Program-made: the position numbers and the translations under genes
Source: JAUYQR01 sp963822435
GTDB lineage: Bacteria; Pseudomonadota; Alphaproteobacteria; Rhodobacterales; Rhodobacteraceae
Direction: 5' to 3'
DNA: 64,000 nt
NCBI GenBank assembly: GCA_963822435.1
Contig: CAWGHN010000003.1
Location: 124,001 to 188,000 of the forward strand
The notes under the pieces: generated by a model
The model's input: the letters and a program-made list of their open reading frames with translations, nothing else
The model's database searches: none
Told to the model about the DNA's origin: nothing
Part shown: positions 26,016 to 34,585 of the stretch, piece after piece
Numbering within the stretch: position 1 is the first letter of the stretch
Layout: each line of letters starts with the position of its first letter

Positions 26016-27011
26016 TCAGCCGGTCTCGCCCGGTTCCAGTCGCGTGGGCACGACGGTCACATCCTGACCCGGCTCGCCTTTCAGGCGGGCGACCAACGCC
26101 TCGGCAGCGGCCTTGCCGATGGCGGTAGTCGGCACTACGGTAGTCGTCAGCCGGCGGGGAAGTATCGAGGCCGCCTCCATCCCGCCCCACCCGGCGATGC
26201 CGATGTCTTCGGGCACCCGAAGCCCGCAGGACTGGGCATAGGCCATGCCGCCGATCGCCATCTCGTCATTGTGGAAGTAGACGACATCCAGCGCGGGCTG
26301 GCGGCTGAGCAGTGTTTCCAGGCCGTAATAGCCAGCGTAGAAGCCGGGGGTGTCATGCAGGATCTCACGGGCGACCAGGGGATGCCCGGCGCGGGAGAGG
26401 GTGGCATCGAATCCTTCAAGCCGGGCAGCGCCCATCACGTCGGCCCGGGCCAAAGCGCCGACAAAGCCTGCCCGCCGCCGTCCGCGCCGCAGCAGGAATT
26501 GCCCCATTTCCGCACCGCAATCGAAATGCGAAAAACCGACCGACATGTCGATCGGGCTTGTCGTCAGGTCCCAGATCTCGACCACCGGGGCTGCCGCGCT
26601 GCGGAGCAGATCGACGGTCCCGGGCGTATGGTTGCGCCCGGACAGAATCAGGCCCGCAGGGCGCCAGGCAATGACCTGGCGGATCCAGGCCTCTTCCTCA
26701 TCGGCGGAGTGGTTGTTAGCGCCGATCATGAGCTGATAGCCCAATCGCGACAGGGCCCGGTCGACCCCGTCCAGCACATGACCGAACAGGCCCGAAGTCA
26801 GCCTTGGCACGCACATGCCGACCAGCGTTCCGGACTGGTCGGCCCCAAAGGCCGCGGCAAGCCGGTTCGGCACATACCCCAGTCTTTTCGCGACCTTAAC
26901 CACACGGTCCCGCGTGTCATCCGAAAAGCCGGTTCCGCCGCGCAGGACGCGGCTGACCGTCATCTTCGACACCCCTGCCGCCTTGGCGATGTCCTCCAGA
27001 TTGGCTTTCAT
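26016..27011 (-). CDS. Second LacI-family regulator of the sugar-acid island
   Basis: This 331-residue repressor carries a LacI helix-turn-helix at residues 4-24 (IAKAAGVSKMTVSRVL) and a GntR-like effector domain (GFSHFDCGAEMGQFLLRRG, YFHNDEMAIGGMAYAQ, GIAGWGGMEAAS). It is a paralogue, but not a close duplicate, of the LacI protein at 19035. It is divergent from the ABC transporter genes, and its start codon lies 32 nt from a perfect operator at 27044. It most likely controls the importer and perhaps itself. Confidence 0.88.
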   Translation of the reverse strand: MKANLEDIAKAAGVSKMTVSRVLRGGTGFSDDTRDRVVKVAKRLGYVPNRLAAAFGADQSGTLVGMCVPRLTSGLFGHVLDGVDRALSRLGYQLMIGANNHSADEEEAWIRQVIAWRPAGLILSGRNHTPGTVDLLRSAAAPVVEIWDLTTSPIDMSVGFSHFDCGAEMGQFLLRRGRRRAGFVGALARADVMGAARLEGFDATLSRAGHPLVAREILHDTPGFYAGYYGLETLLSRQPALDVVYFHNDEMAIGGMAYAQSCGLRVPEDIGIAGWGGMEAASILPRRLTTTVVPTTAIGKAAAEALVARLKGEPGQDVTVVPTRLEPGETG

Positions 27012-27043
27012 TGACGTGCTCCGCCGGGAGTGCTGACTGTCAT

Positions 27044-27055
27044 GTTATCGATAAC
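27044..27055. promoter_or_regulatory. LacI-type operator O4 (perfect palindrome)
   Basis: GTTATCGATAAC is a perfect 12-bp palindrome within ATGTTATCGATAACTTT. It lies between the divergent LacI gene and the ABC transporter operon, the usual place for a LacI operator. TTGACATG downstream (27063) may be part of a -35 box for the transporter. Confidence 0.75.
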
Positions 27056-27098
27056 TTTCTTCTTGACATGACCGGGGTGCAGGACCACCCTAGGCTAC

Positions 27099-27110
27099 GT
27101 TACCGGTAAA
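27099..27110. promoter_or_regulatory. LacI-type operator O5
   Basis: GTTACCGGTAAA is a one-mismatch palindrome 47 nt upstream of the ABC ATPase start and 55 bp, centre to centre, from O4. Two sites about five helical turns apart suit looping or cooperative repression of the importer operon. Confidence 0.6.
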
Positions 27111-27156
27111 CCTGACGCAAGATCAGCCACACCGCAACGCCAGGGAGGATCTACAA

Positions 27157-28650
27157 ATGCACCCGTCGGCTGACGGCCTTTTCTTTGACCGCATCGTCAA
27201 ATCTTTTGGCGGCACACAGGCGTTGAAGGGGGTGTCTCTGACGGTTGGCCGGGGCGAGATCGTGGCCCTTCTGGGCGAAAATGGTGCGGGCAAATCCACT
27301 CTTATCAAGGTTCTGGGCGGCATCCATCGGCCCGACGAAGGCGGCGTTCGGATCGACGGCGTGTCTTATGCCCACGAGGCGGGCAAAGCGGGCGGGCAGA
27401 AGGTTGCCTTCATTCACCAGGACCTTGGCCTGATCGAATGGATGAGCGTGGCCGAGAATATCGCGCTGGCCTTGGGCTATGTCCGGAAGGGTCGCAGGAT
27501 TGATTGGCCCGCGACGGAGGCGGCGGCGGATGCCGCGCTGAAGCTGGTCGAGGCCGAGTTTTTGTCGACCGCCCGCGTCTCCAGCCTGACCCGGACCGAA
27601 AAATCGCTTGTCGCCATCGCGCGCGCTCTGGCAGCCAGCAGTGACTTTCTGGTGCTGGATGAGCCGACCGCCAGCCTGCCCGCCGACGAGGTAGAGCGGC
27701 TGTTCGCGGCGCTGCGTCCCTTGAAGGCCAAGGGCGTCGGGATGATCTACGTCAGCCACCGGCTGGACGAGATTTTCCGCATTGCCGACCGGGTGGCCGT
27801 GTTGCGCGACGGGCAAATGGTCGGGCTCCGCCCGATTGACCACACCACGCCCGAGGAGCTTGTCAGCTTGATCGTTGGTCGCAAGGCGCGGGAAATCGCA
27901 CGGCCTGCAGTTCTGGATGGCCCGGCGATCCTGACGGTCACTGGCCTGGCGACCCCGGCAGTAGGACCGGTAGACTTCGCAATCCGCCGGGGAGAGTTGC
28001 TGGGCCTCGCCGGTCTGCGCGGCGCAGGGCATGAAGACATTGGCCGGGCGCTGTTCGGCGTCATCCCCCATGCCGGCAAGGTAAGTCTTGATGGCAAGGC
28101 GCCCGATCTGACCACGACCCAGTCCGCGATGCGCTCCGGCATCGGTCTGGTCGCGCGGGATCGGATCGGCGAAAGCGTGGCGCCAGGCCTGGCGATCCGC
28201 GAGAACGCCTTCCTAAATCCCTCGGCGACCGGGCGTGGCATGCTGTCCGTCATGTCGTCGCGCCAGGAAGAGGCAATGTCCGAAGTGATCGGCCGCCGTG
28301 TCGGCCTGTCGCCGAATGATCCCACGCTTGCAATAGAGGCGCTGTCGGGCGGCAACCAGCAGAAGGTCGTCGTGGGGCGCTGGCTGGACTCGGGCCGCAG
28401 GCTCTTGATCACCGAAGATCCGACATCTGGTGTCGATGTCGGCGCCAAGGCCGAGATTTATCACCTGCTTTACGAGGCGCTTGCCAGCGGCATGGGTGTC
28501 CTTGTCGTGTCGACCGACTTCGAGGAAATCGCCGCGATCTGCCACCGTGCCATCGTGTTCAGCCGGGGCCTGCCCGTGGCCGAACTCAGCGGCGTCGAGC
28601 TTTCCACTGAATCGCTGATCCAGGCCGCTTCGGCCGGTGAAGCCGCCTGA
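27157..28650 (+). CDS. Sugar ABC transporter ATPase, double-domain (RbsA/XylG type)
   Basis: This 497-residue protein has two ABC cassettes. Domain 1 (residues 5-240) has Walker A GENGAGKSTLIK, Walker B FLVLDEPTASLP, and a divergent signature SSLTRTEKSLVAIARAL. Domain 2 (residues 250-490) has a degenerate Walker A (GLRGAGHEDIGRALFG), as is usual for RbsA-type ATPases, but a full LSGGNQQKVVVGRWL signature. It drives a ribose-class importer (CUT2 group). The permease gene follows 9 nt later, and two LacI operators precede it. The substrate is probably a sugar acid such as gluconate or idonate, by context. Confidence 0.9.
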   Translation: MHPSADGLFFDRIVKSFGGTQALKGVSLTVGRGEIVALLGENGAGKSTLIKVLGGIHRPDEGGVRIDGVSYAHEAGKAGGQKVAFIHQDLGLIEWMSVAENIALALGYVRKGRRIDWPATEAAADAALKLVEAEFLSTARVSSLTRTEKSLVAIARALAASSDFLVLDEPTASLPADEVERLFAALRPLKAKGVGMIYVSHRLDEIFRIADRVAVLRDGQMVGLRPIDHTTPEELVSLIVGRKAREIARPAVLDGPAILTVTGLATPAVGPVDFAIRRGELLGLAGLRGAGHEDIGRALFGVIPHAGKVSLDGKAPDLTTTQSAMRSGIGLVARDRIGESVAPGLAIRENAFLNPSATGRGMLSVMSSRQEEAMSEVIGRRVGLSPNDPTLAIEALSGGNQQKVVVGRWLDSGRRLLITEDPTSGVDVGAKAEIYHLLYEALASGMGVLVVSTDFEEIAAICHRAIVFSRGLPVAELSGVELSTESLIQAASAGEAA

Positions 28651-28659
28651 GGGACTGTC

Positions 28660-29682
28660 ATGCCGGGAATTGAATCGAACGCTGTCGAGCCGACAAAAGA
28701 CGAGCTTCGGGGCCTCGGCCCGGTGCAAAAGGCGCTGCGCCTGGCGCCGACCTACGGGTTGGTCATCCTGATGGTCGGGCTGATCATCATGTTCTCGATC
28801 CTTCTGCCGAACACCTTTCCGACAGTGCTGAACCTGCGCTCGATCCTAAGCGACAAGGCGATCATCGCGCTCCTTGCGCTGGCGGCAATGATCCCCATGG
28901 TGGCGGGGCGGATCGACCTGACCGTGGGCTATGCGATCGTGCTGTGGCACATCCTGGCGATCAGCCTGCAAACGGTCTACGGCCTGCCCTGGCCCGTCGC
29001 GGTCGGGATTGTGCTGATCCTTGGCATCATCACCGGGGCGCTGAACGGCCTGCTGGTCGAGGTGGCGCGGATCGACAGCTTCATTGCGACACTCGGCACC
29101 GGAACCGTGCTTTACGCGCTGGCCCTGTGGCACACCGGCGGGCGGCAGATGGTCGGCGTATTGCCCGACGCATTCCTCGCCATCAACGGCACCTTCGTCT
29201 TCGGCCTGCCGATCACCGCCTATTACGTGATGGCGATCACCTTGGCCCTGTGGGTGATCCTGGAATACACGCCGACGGGTCGCTACCTTTACGCCATCGG
29301 CGCCAACCAACGCGCGGCTGAGCTGAACGGCATTCCCACCCGCAAGTTCGTGATCGGGGCCTTCGTCTCCTCGGGCCTGCTGACCGCGCTGGCGGGGGTC
29401 CTGCTGGCGTCGAAACTGCGGATCGGGCAGGCCTCTGTGGGCCTCGAATTCCTGCTGCCCGCGCTGGTCGGGGCCTTCCTGGGGTCAACGACGATCAAGC
29501 CGGGGCGCGTTAACGTGTGGGGCACCGTCGTCGGGGTGATGATCCTCGCGGTCGGTATTTCAGGCATCCAGCAGTTCGGTGGCAGCTTTTGGGTCGAACC
29601 GATGTTCAACGGTACCACGCTTCTGATCGCAATCGGCATTGCCGGTTACGCGCAGCGCAAGAAGGGCGCGAAATCCAAATAA
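28660..29682 (+). CDS. Sugar ABC transporter permease (RbsC type)
   Basis: The 340-residue protein has eight to ten hydrophobic segments from residue 30 on. It carries the RbsC-type loop RYLYAIGANQRAAELNGIPT near residue 210, with the conserved Ala-Gly-Ile coupling region. MVAGRIDLTVGYAIV near residue 75 matches the SGGIDLSVG motif of ribose permeases. A polar N-terminal leader of about 28 residues precedes the first span. It lies between the ATPase and binding-protein genes in one operon. Confidence 0.9.
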   Translation: MPGIESNAVEPTKDELRGLGPVQKALRLAPTYGLVILMVGLIIMFSILLPNTFPTVLNLRSILSDKAIIALLALAAMIPMVAGRIDLTVGYAIVLWHILAISLQTVYGLPWPVAVGIVLILGIITGALNGLLVEVARIDSFIATLGTGTVLYALALWHTGGRQMVGVLPDAFLAINGTFVFGLPITAYYVMAITLALWVILEYTPTGRYLYAIGANQRAAELNGIPTRKFVIGAFVSSGLLTALAGVLLASKLRIGQASVGLEFLLPALVGAFLGSTTIKPGRVNVWGTVVGVMILAVGISGIQQFGGSFWVEPMFNGTTLLIAIGIAGYAQRKKGAKSK

Positions 29683-29705
29683 CCAGCATCTAGGGAGGAA
29701 CCACC

Positions 29706-30752
29706 ATGCTGAAACGGACCCTGCTTAAAACACTTATGGCCGGCACAATTCTGGCCACGACCGGCCTGTCAGCCTTCGCCCAAGAGGCCTTTGATGGCCC
29801 GACGACCGGTCCGAAGGCGGCCGAGGGCAAGACCATCGTCGTCCTTGCCGCCGACCTGAAGAACGGCGGCATCCTTGGCGTCACCAGCGGCATCGAAGAA
29901 GCTGCCGCCAAGATCGGCTGGGAGGTCAAGGTGCTTGATGGCGCAGGCTCGGTGCAAAGCCGTTCCGCCGCCGTAGGCCAGGCGCTTGCACTGAACCCTG
30001 CGGGCCTCGTAATCAACGGCTTCGACGCGGCCGAACAGCAGGCTGCGCTGGAAGGCGTCACGGCGGCGGGCATTCCGATCGTCTCATGGCACTCGGGCCC
30101 GAAGATCGGCTGCGACGCGCCAGGCGGCATCTTCGCGAACGTATCCACCGATGCAATGCAGGTTTCGGAGGTGGCGGCGAAATGGGCGCTTGATGATGCG
30201 GGCGGCAAGCCCGGTGTCGTGATCTTCACTGACAGCACCTACCAAATTGCCATCGACAAGGCTGACCGAATGAAGAAGGTGATCGAAGAGGCGGGCGGCA
30301 CGGTTCTGGAATATGTCGACACACCCATCGCTGAAACCTCCACCCGGATGGGCCCGCTGACGACCACGCTGCTGCAACAGCATGGTGCCGCTTGGACCCA
30401 CTCGCTGGCTATCAACGACCTCTACTTCGACTTCATGGGGCCATCGCTGGCCGCTGCGGGAATCGACGGCAAGGGCGCGCCCAAGGCCGGATCTGCAGGT
30501 GACGGATCTGAGGCCGCCTTCCAGCGCATCCGCACCGGTCAATACCAGGCCGTCACCGTTGCCGAGCCGCTGAACCTGCAGGGCTGGCAATTGGTGGACG
30601 AGCTGAACCGCGCCATTTCGGGCGAGGCCTGCTCAGGCTACATCACCGCGCCTGCGCTGGTGACCGAGGAAGGTCTTGCAACGACCGAGGGCAATACCTT
30701 CGACCCGAACAACGGCTACCGCGAGGCTTATGCTGCTATCTGGGGCAAGTAG
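29706..30752 (+). CDS. Periplasmic sugar-binding protein (RbsB-like)
   Basis: The 348-residue protein starts with a Sec signal peptide (MLKRTLLKTLMAGTILATTG ... SAFA, cleavage near residue 25). It follows the type I periplasmic binding fold: GKTIVVLAADLKNGGILGVT, NPAGLVINGFDA, GVVIFTDSTYQIAIDKADRM. A conserved ligand-side pattern (TSTRMGPLTTTLLQQH) is seen. It completes the importer, in the less common order ATPase-permease-binding protein. A GGAGG site precedes the start. Its closest sugar ligand cannot be read from the sequence. Confidence 0.88.
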   Translation: MLKRTLLKTLMAGTILATTGLSAFAQEAFDGPTTGPKAAEGKTIVVLAADLKNGGILGVTSGIEEAAAKIGWEVKVLDGAGSVQSRSAAVGQALALNPAGLVINGFDAAEQQAALEGVTAAGIPIVSWHSGPKIGCDAPGGIFANVSTDAMQVSEVAAKWALDDAGGKPGVVIFTDSTYQIAIDKADRMKKVIEEAGGTVLEYVDTPIAETSTRMGPLTTTLLQQHGAAWTHSLAINDLYFDFMGPSLAAAGIDGKGAPKAGSAGDGSEAAFQRIRTGQYQAVTVAEPLNLQGWQLVDELNRAISGEACSGYITAPALVTEEGLATTEGNTFDPNNGYREAYAAIWGK

Positions 30753-31591
30753 GCCTCATGCAACACTTGGGGTGCTGCGAGATGTTCGTGGCACCCTTCG
30801 TTTTCTCGGACGCCCAGACCCGCCCCGGTTCCAGCCACAAGCTTCGATGCTGATATGCTCCTTTTGCTTGCGCAATGCCGGAATCGCGACCGCTTCCCGA
30901 AGGTTTCCCGAGCCTGACAAGAGAAAGCACTGGTGCCCGTAAAGCATCGGCTTCGCTACGTGCAGAGACGAATCCTGGAAGAACCCGACTGGCAGCTTCG
31001 GGCCGAAAGCAAACAGTCCGCTCTTGCGGACATAGTGAGAGAGACGCAAACCGGCCTCCGATGGAATCTTTTTGTCGAAGACGACCTTAAGCCTATGCAC
31101 CGATCCGGGCCGACCCAACTCGGTCAGACGGCAGGTGCGAGCATTGCTAGCTAGACTAACTGTCAGTCGACTTCCGGTAACTTGTGGGCCTCGACTGAGC
31201 TTTGAAAACCGCGGCGGCGATGCTGTAAGCAGTCATATCATGCCGCTCGGCCGTGTCCTTTGAGACATAGAGTCTGCTAAATGCCCAGATCGGCTCTGAT
31301 GAATGCGTGGCAACCGACTGAGTGTTTCTTGCCGCTGGGACAGACTTCAGCTGAGAGTCTTGTGCTGGAAAACGGAAGATTTGAGGCTGACTTGTGTTGC
31401 GTCGTCCCGGCTGCGGCGACAGAGCTGCAGTGCAATTCTTGCCGCCGACCAAAATAACCGTTCCGCCTTTGCTTTCGCTGCGGAAAACGTTCCTCAAACA
31501 AAAACCTGTCGGCAAGCGTTTCTGAGAAGTGGGCCTCTAGAATAGGCAGGACCGCAAGAAACAAAGAATGTCCAACAAGATCAGAAGTGAA
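30753..31591. other. Gene-free stretch between the importer and tRNA-Arg
   Basis: About 840 bases have visibly lower GC and no frame with homology-like or codon-biased coding character. Open frames on both strands (for example 30756-31118 minus and 31156-31515 minus) are short and compositionally random. I see no insertion-sequence ends, no integrase and no direct repeat of the tRNA 3' end. It may be the residue of an older insertion at the tRNA locus. Confidence 0.5.
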
Positions 31592-31668
31592 TGGCGGACC
31601 CGGAGCGATTCGAACGCCCGACCCTCAGATTCGTAGTCTGATGCTCTATCCAGCTGAGCTACGGGTCC
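31592..31668 (-). tRNA. tRNA-Arg (anticodon ACG)
   Basis: The 77-nt cloverleaf folds without gaps: acceptor GGACCCG/CGGGTCC, discriminator G, encoded CCA. The D-arm is GCTC-AGCTGGATA-GAGC, the anticodon stem TCAGA/TCTGA with loop CTACGAA (anticodon ACG, read as ICG), and the T-arm contains TTCGAAT. It decodes CGU, CGC and CGA. It is transcribed away from the histidine kinase gene's end, on the same strand. Confidence 0.97.
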
Positions 31669-31729
31669 GCAAGCCCCGGCGATGTAGCCCCCCGCCGTCG
31701 GCAATGCAAGCGTGAAATCACTGGTCGCA

Positions 31730-33136
31730 TCAAAGCTCTGCGCCGGCTGTCTGCTTGGGCAGGTGGATCATGAATTCGGTCCCCTCCGCGTCACTCCTCG
31801 CCAGTTCAAGCCGGCCGCCGTGGCCGCGGACCAGTTCGGCCGCAATGGCAAGCCCAAGGCCAGTGCCGCCTTTGCGCGCACCGCCCTGAAAGGCAGCGAA
31901 CAGGTGTTCGCGGGCACGTGCCGGCAGGCCCGGCCCCGTGTCACCCACCCGGATCCACCACTCCGCCTCATCCTCGCCAGCCGAGATTTCGATGGTTCCG
32001 GGTTGCCCCTTGGCGTCGATCGCCTGACGCGCGTTGCGGATCAGGTTTGCCAGCACGCGATACAGTTGTTCTTCGTCTGCGCGGATCGTCAGGCCTTGTG
32101 GGACGTCGATGAGACAGGTCACCTGCCCTTCCACTCCAAGCCCCTCGCCCTCTGCGACTTCTTCGGCCAGTTTCGCAAACGACAGGCGTCGCAGTTGCGG
32201 CGGCGGCTCCTCGGCCTTGCCGAAGGCCAGCGTCGCCTCGCACAGAGAAACCGCCCTGCTGATCGACCCGACCAGCTTTGGCGCAGCTCGCGCAACCGCC
32301 GGATCGGCGCTGCCTTCAATACGGTCGGCGAACAATTGCGCGGTGGTCAGGATGTTGCGCAGATCATGGCTGATCTTGGCGACGGCGCCACCAAGTTGCG
32401 CCAGCCGTTCCTTTTGCCGCAGGGCCCCGGTCAATTGCGTCTGCATGGATTGCAGTGCCTCTTCCGCAACCCGCAATTCCTCGACATCCGCAGTGGGCTC
32501 AATCACCCGGCGCGCATCCTCGGGTGCCTCGGCGTAGGCCTGCATGTGCCGCACAACCCGCCGAATCGGCACCACGATCAAGCGCTGCACCGCAAGGAAA
32601 AGCAGGAACGCGGTGACGATCGAGATCAGGGCCGAAAGAACAAGGATGCGCAGGCCATAGTCGATCATCGCTTCGCGCAGCGGTCTGGTCTCCATCGTGA
32701 TTTCGATCAGGCTGCCCGCTTCCTGAACCGGGTTGCCAATTACCCGCACAACCCGGTTTTGCGGATCGACCAGCACACCTGCCGCATCACGGATCAGTTC
32801 CCACGGGCCAGCCATGCGCAAATCAAAGGTGTTGTAGACCTCGCCCGGCAACGGTGAGGACAAAATCAGCTGGCGCACTTCGTCGCGTCTTAGCACCACG
32901 TTGAACACCTCGGCATTGGCCAGCAGTTCCCGCTCCAGCTCTGGCGTGATCATGTCGGCCGTCGCCAACTGTGTCAGGGCAGCGATCTGCGCTTGCTTCA
33001 GCCGCTGCAGCAGGAAATCAGCGCGAAACCGCGCAATCGACGGGACGAAGATTAGGACTTCCGCCAACATCACGAAGATGACGGTCAGAAGCAGAAACCG
33101 CCCCGACAGGGTCTTGAGGAACCGGCTCCGCTTCAC
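31730..33136 (-). CDS. Orphan membrane sensor histidine kinase
   Basis: This 468-residue protein has two membrane spans (about 14-33 and 162-184), a periplasmic sensor of about 125 residues, a HAMP-like linker (185-240), a dimerisation/phosphoacceptor helix with His257 in AKISHDLRN, and a C-terminal ATPase domain. The N box is VLANLIRNARQAID, G1 is DTGPGLP, and G2 is GGTGLGLAIAAELV. It should autophosphorylate and pass phosphate to a response regulator, but no regulator gene is adjacent. The flavin reductase gene lies 32 nt upstream in the same direction, so they may share a transcript. Confidence 0.88.
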   Translation of the reverse strand: MKRSRFLKTLSGRFLLLTVIFVMLAEVLIFVPSIARFRADFLLQRLKQAQIAALTQLATADMITPELERELLANAEVFNVVLRRDEVRQLILSSPLPGEVYNTFDLRMAGPWELIRDAAGVLVDPQNRVVRVIGNPVQEAGSLIEITMETRPLREAMIDYGLRILVLSALISIVTAFLLFLAVQRLIVVPIRRVVRHMQAYAEAPEDARRVIEPTADVEELRVAEEALQSMQTQLTGALRQKERLAQLGGAVAKISHDLRNILTTAQLFADRIEGSADPAVARAAPKLVGSISRAVSLCEATLAFGKAEEPPPQLRRLSFAKLAEEVAEGEGLGVEGQVTCLIDVPQGLTIRADEEQLYRVLANLIRNARQAIDAKGQPGTIEISAGEDEAEWWIRVGDTGPGLPARAREHLFAAFQGGARKGGTGLGLAIAAELVRGHGGRLELARSDAEGTEFMIHLPKQTAGAEL

Positions 33137-33168
33137 CTTGTCTCAGTCCCCCCGGGTTGCTTTTGGGT

Positions 33169-34584
33169 TCAGGGAACGAACCGCTGCACAAACCGCACCA
33201 GACGCTTCAAAGCAGCATTATCAAAGAGTTTCGGGGAAAAATAGGCTCCTGCGGCACGTTTCGACACTTCGCCCAGCGTGGGATAGGGGGCTACCATCGC
33301 CGCAATCGCCGACATCTTCAGTTTCGCCGAAATCGCAAGCGCCCAAAGGGCAATCAATTCGCCCGCCTGAGCCCCGACAATCGAGGCACCTACTGGCCGT
33401 CCCTTCACAACCATCACCTTGAGCAGTCCCTTGCCTTTGGCCTCGGTGATTGCCCGGTCATTATGGGCAAATTCGGCTCTGACGACCATAACCGAAGCAC
33501 CGTAGGCTTCGCGAGCCTCGGCTTCGGTCAAGCCGACCTGAGCCAGTTCGGGGTCGGAGTAGGTTGCCCGCGGCATTGCGCGCATGCTGGACTTGGCTGG
33601 CAAGCCGAGCACAGCCTGACGCACCACGATGCCCGCGTGATACCCTGCAACGTGGGTGAACTGAAGGCCACCAGCGGCATCGCCCACCGCAAAGACCCTG
33701 CGGTTTGATGACCGCAGCCGCGCGTCGACAGTGACCCCCTTGGGAGTATACCGAACCCCGGCCGCCTCAAGCCCCATCTTGTCAAGGGCGACCTTGCGGC
33801 CGACCGCCATCAACAGATGGCTGCCACGCACTGTCGTGCCGTCCGCCAGCGCCACCTCAACAGCGCCCGCAACGCCGGAAAGCCGCACCACCTGCTGCCC
33901 TTCACGCAAGACAATGCCCTCCGACCTCAGCGCCTCCAGCACCACTGCGGCCAATTCGGGGTCCTCGCGCCCCAGCGCCCTGGCCCCTTCGATCACTGTC
34001 ACCGCGGACCCAAGCCGTCGATGCGCCTGTGCCATTTCCACACCGATCGGCCCACCGCCAATCACGATCAGATGCTCGGGTCGCTCACGCAGGGCAAAGA
34101 TCGTCTCGTTGGTAAACCACGGCACCTTATCTGCCCCCGCGATCGGCGGCACGAAGGGACGCGAGCCTGTGGCGATCACGAAGCGTCGCCCGCGGATATT
34201 GTAGCCGCCCGCTTCCACCTCGCGCGGGCCGACAAATCGGCCAAATGCACGAATCACGCGGACCCCCAACCCCTCGAACCGCTCTTGGCTGTCGACCGGG
34301 GCGATCTGCGCTATCACCGCAGCGATGTGGTCCTTCACCCCGCCAAAGTCAACGTCGGGTTCCATACCTGCCACGCCGCGAAACCCGCGCCGCTGCGCCT
34401 CGGCTGCCTTGGCCGCGGCGATCAACGCCTTCGACGGCACGCATCCGGCGTTCAGGCAATCCCCGCCCATCTCGCCCGCCTCGATCAGCACGACCCGCGC
34501 GCCCATCTGAACCGCGCCCGCCGCCACGGATAGCCCGCCCGATCCTGCGCCAATCACACAGATGTCTGTCTCGATCCGCTCCAT
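33169..34584 (-). CDS. FAD-dependent pyridine nucleotide-disulfide oxidoreductase (mercuric reductase-like)
   Basis: The 471-residue flavoprotein has an FAD motif CVIGAGSGGLSVA, the redox disulfide block GGDCLNAGCVPSKAL (CxxxxC), the NAD(P)H motif VIGGGPIGVEMAQAHRRLG, the FAD ATG motif and a C-terminal dimer domain. It lacks the N-terminal metal-binding domain and the C-terminal vicinal cysteines of true mercuric reductase. It also has no lipoamide pathway neighbours. It is coupled, one base apart, to a TVP38-type membrane protein; this pair occurs together or fused in other bacteria. The electron acceptor is unknown. Confidence 0.82.
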   Translation of the reverse strand: MERIETDICVIGAGSGGLSVAAGAVQMGARVVLIEAGEMGGDCLNAGCVPSKALIAAAKAAEAQRRGFRGVAGMEPDVDFGGVKDHIAAVIAQIAPVDSQERFEGLGVRVIRAFGRFVGPREVEAGGYNIRGRRFVIATGSRPFVPPIAGADKVPWFTNETIFALRERPEHLIVIGGGPIGVEMAQAHRRLGSAVTVIEGARALGREDPELAAVVLEALRSEGIVLREGQQVVRLSGVAGAVEVALADGTTVRGSHLLMAVGRKVALDKMGLEAAGVRYTPKGVTVDARLRSSNRRVFAVGDAAGGLQFTHVAGYHAGIVVRQAVLGLPAKSSMRAMPRATYSDPELAQVGLTEAEAREAYGASVMVVRAEFAHNDRAITEAKGKGLLKVMVVKGRPVGASIVGAQAGELIALWALAISAKLKMSAIAAMVAPYPTLGEVSKRAAGAYFSPKLFDNAALKRLVRFVQRFVP

Positions 34585-34585
34585 C

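Noticed and set aside
30756..31515. Minus-strand open frames in the low-GC stretch
   Set aside because: They are short, without ribosome sites, family motifs or consistent codon use.
33169..34584. Mercuric reductase or dihydrolipoamide dehydrogenase
   Set aside because: There is no heavy-metal domain, no C-terminal vicinal cysteines, no mer genes and no 2-oxoacid dehydrogenase genes. Only the general family is supported.
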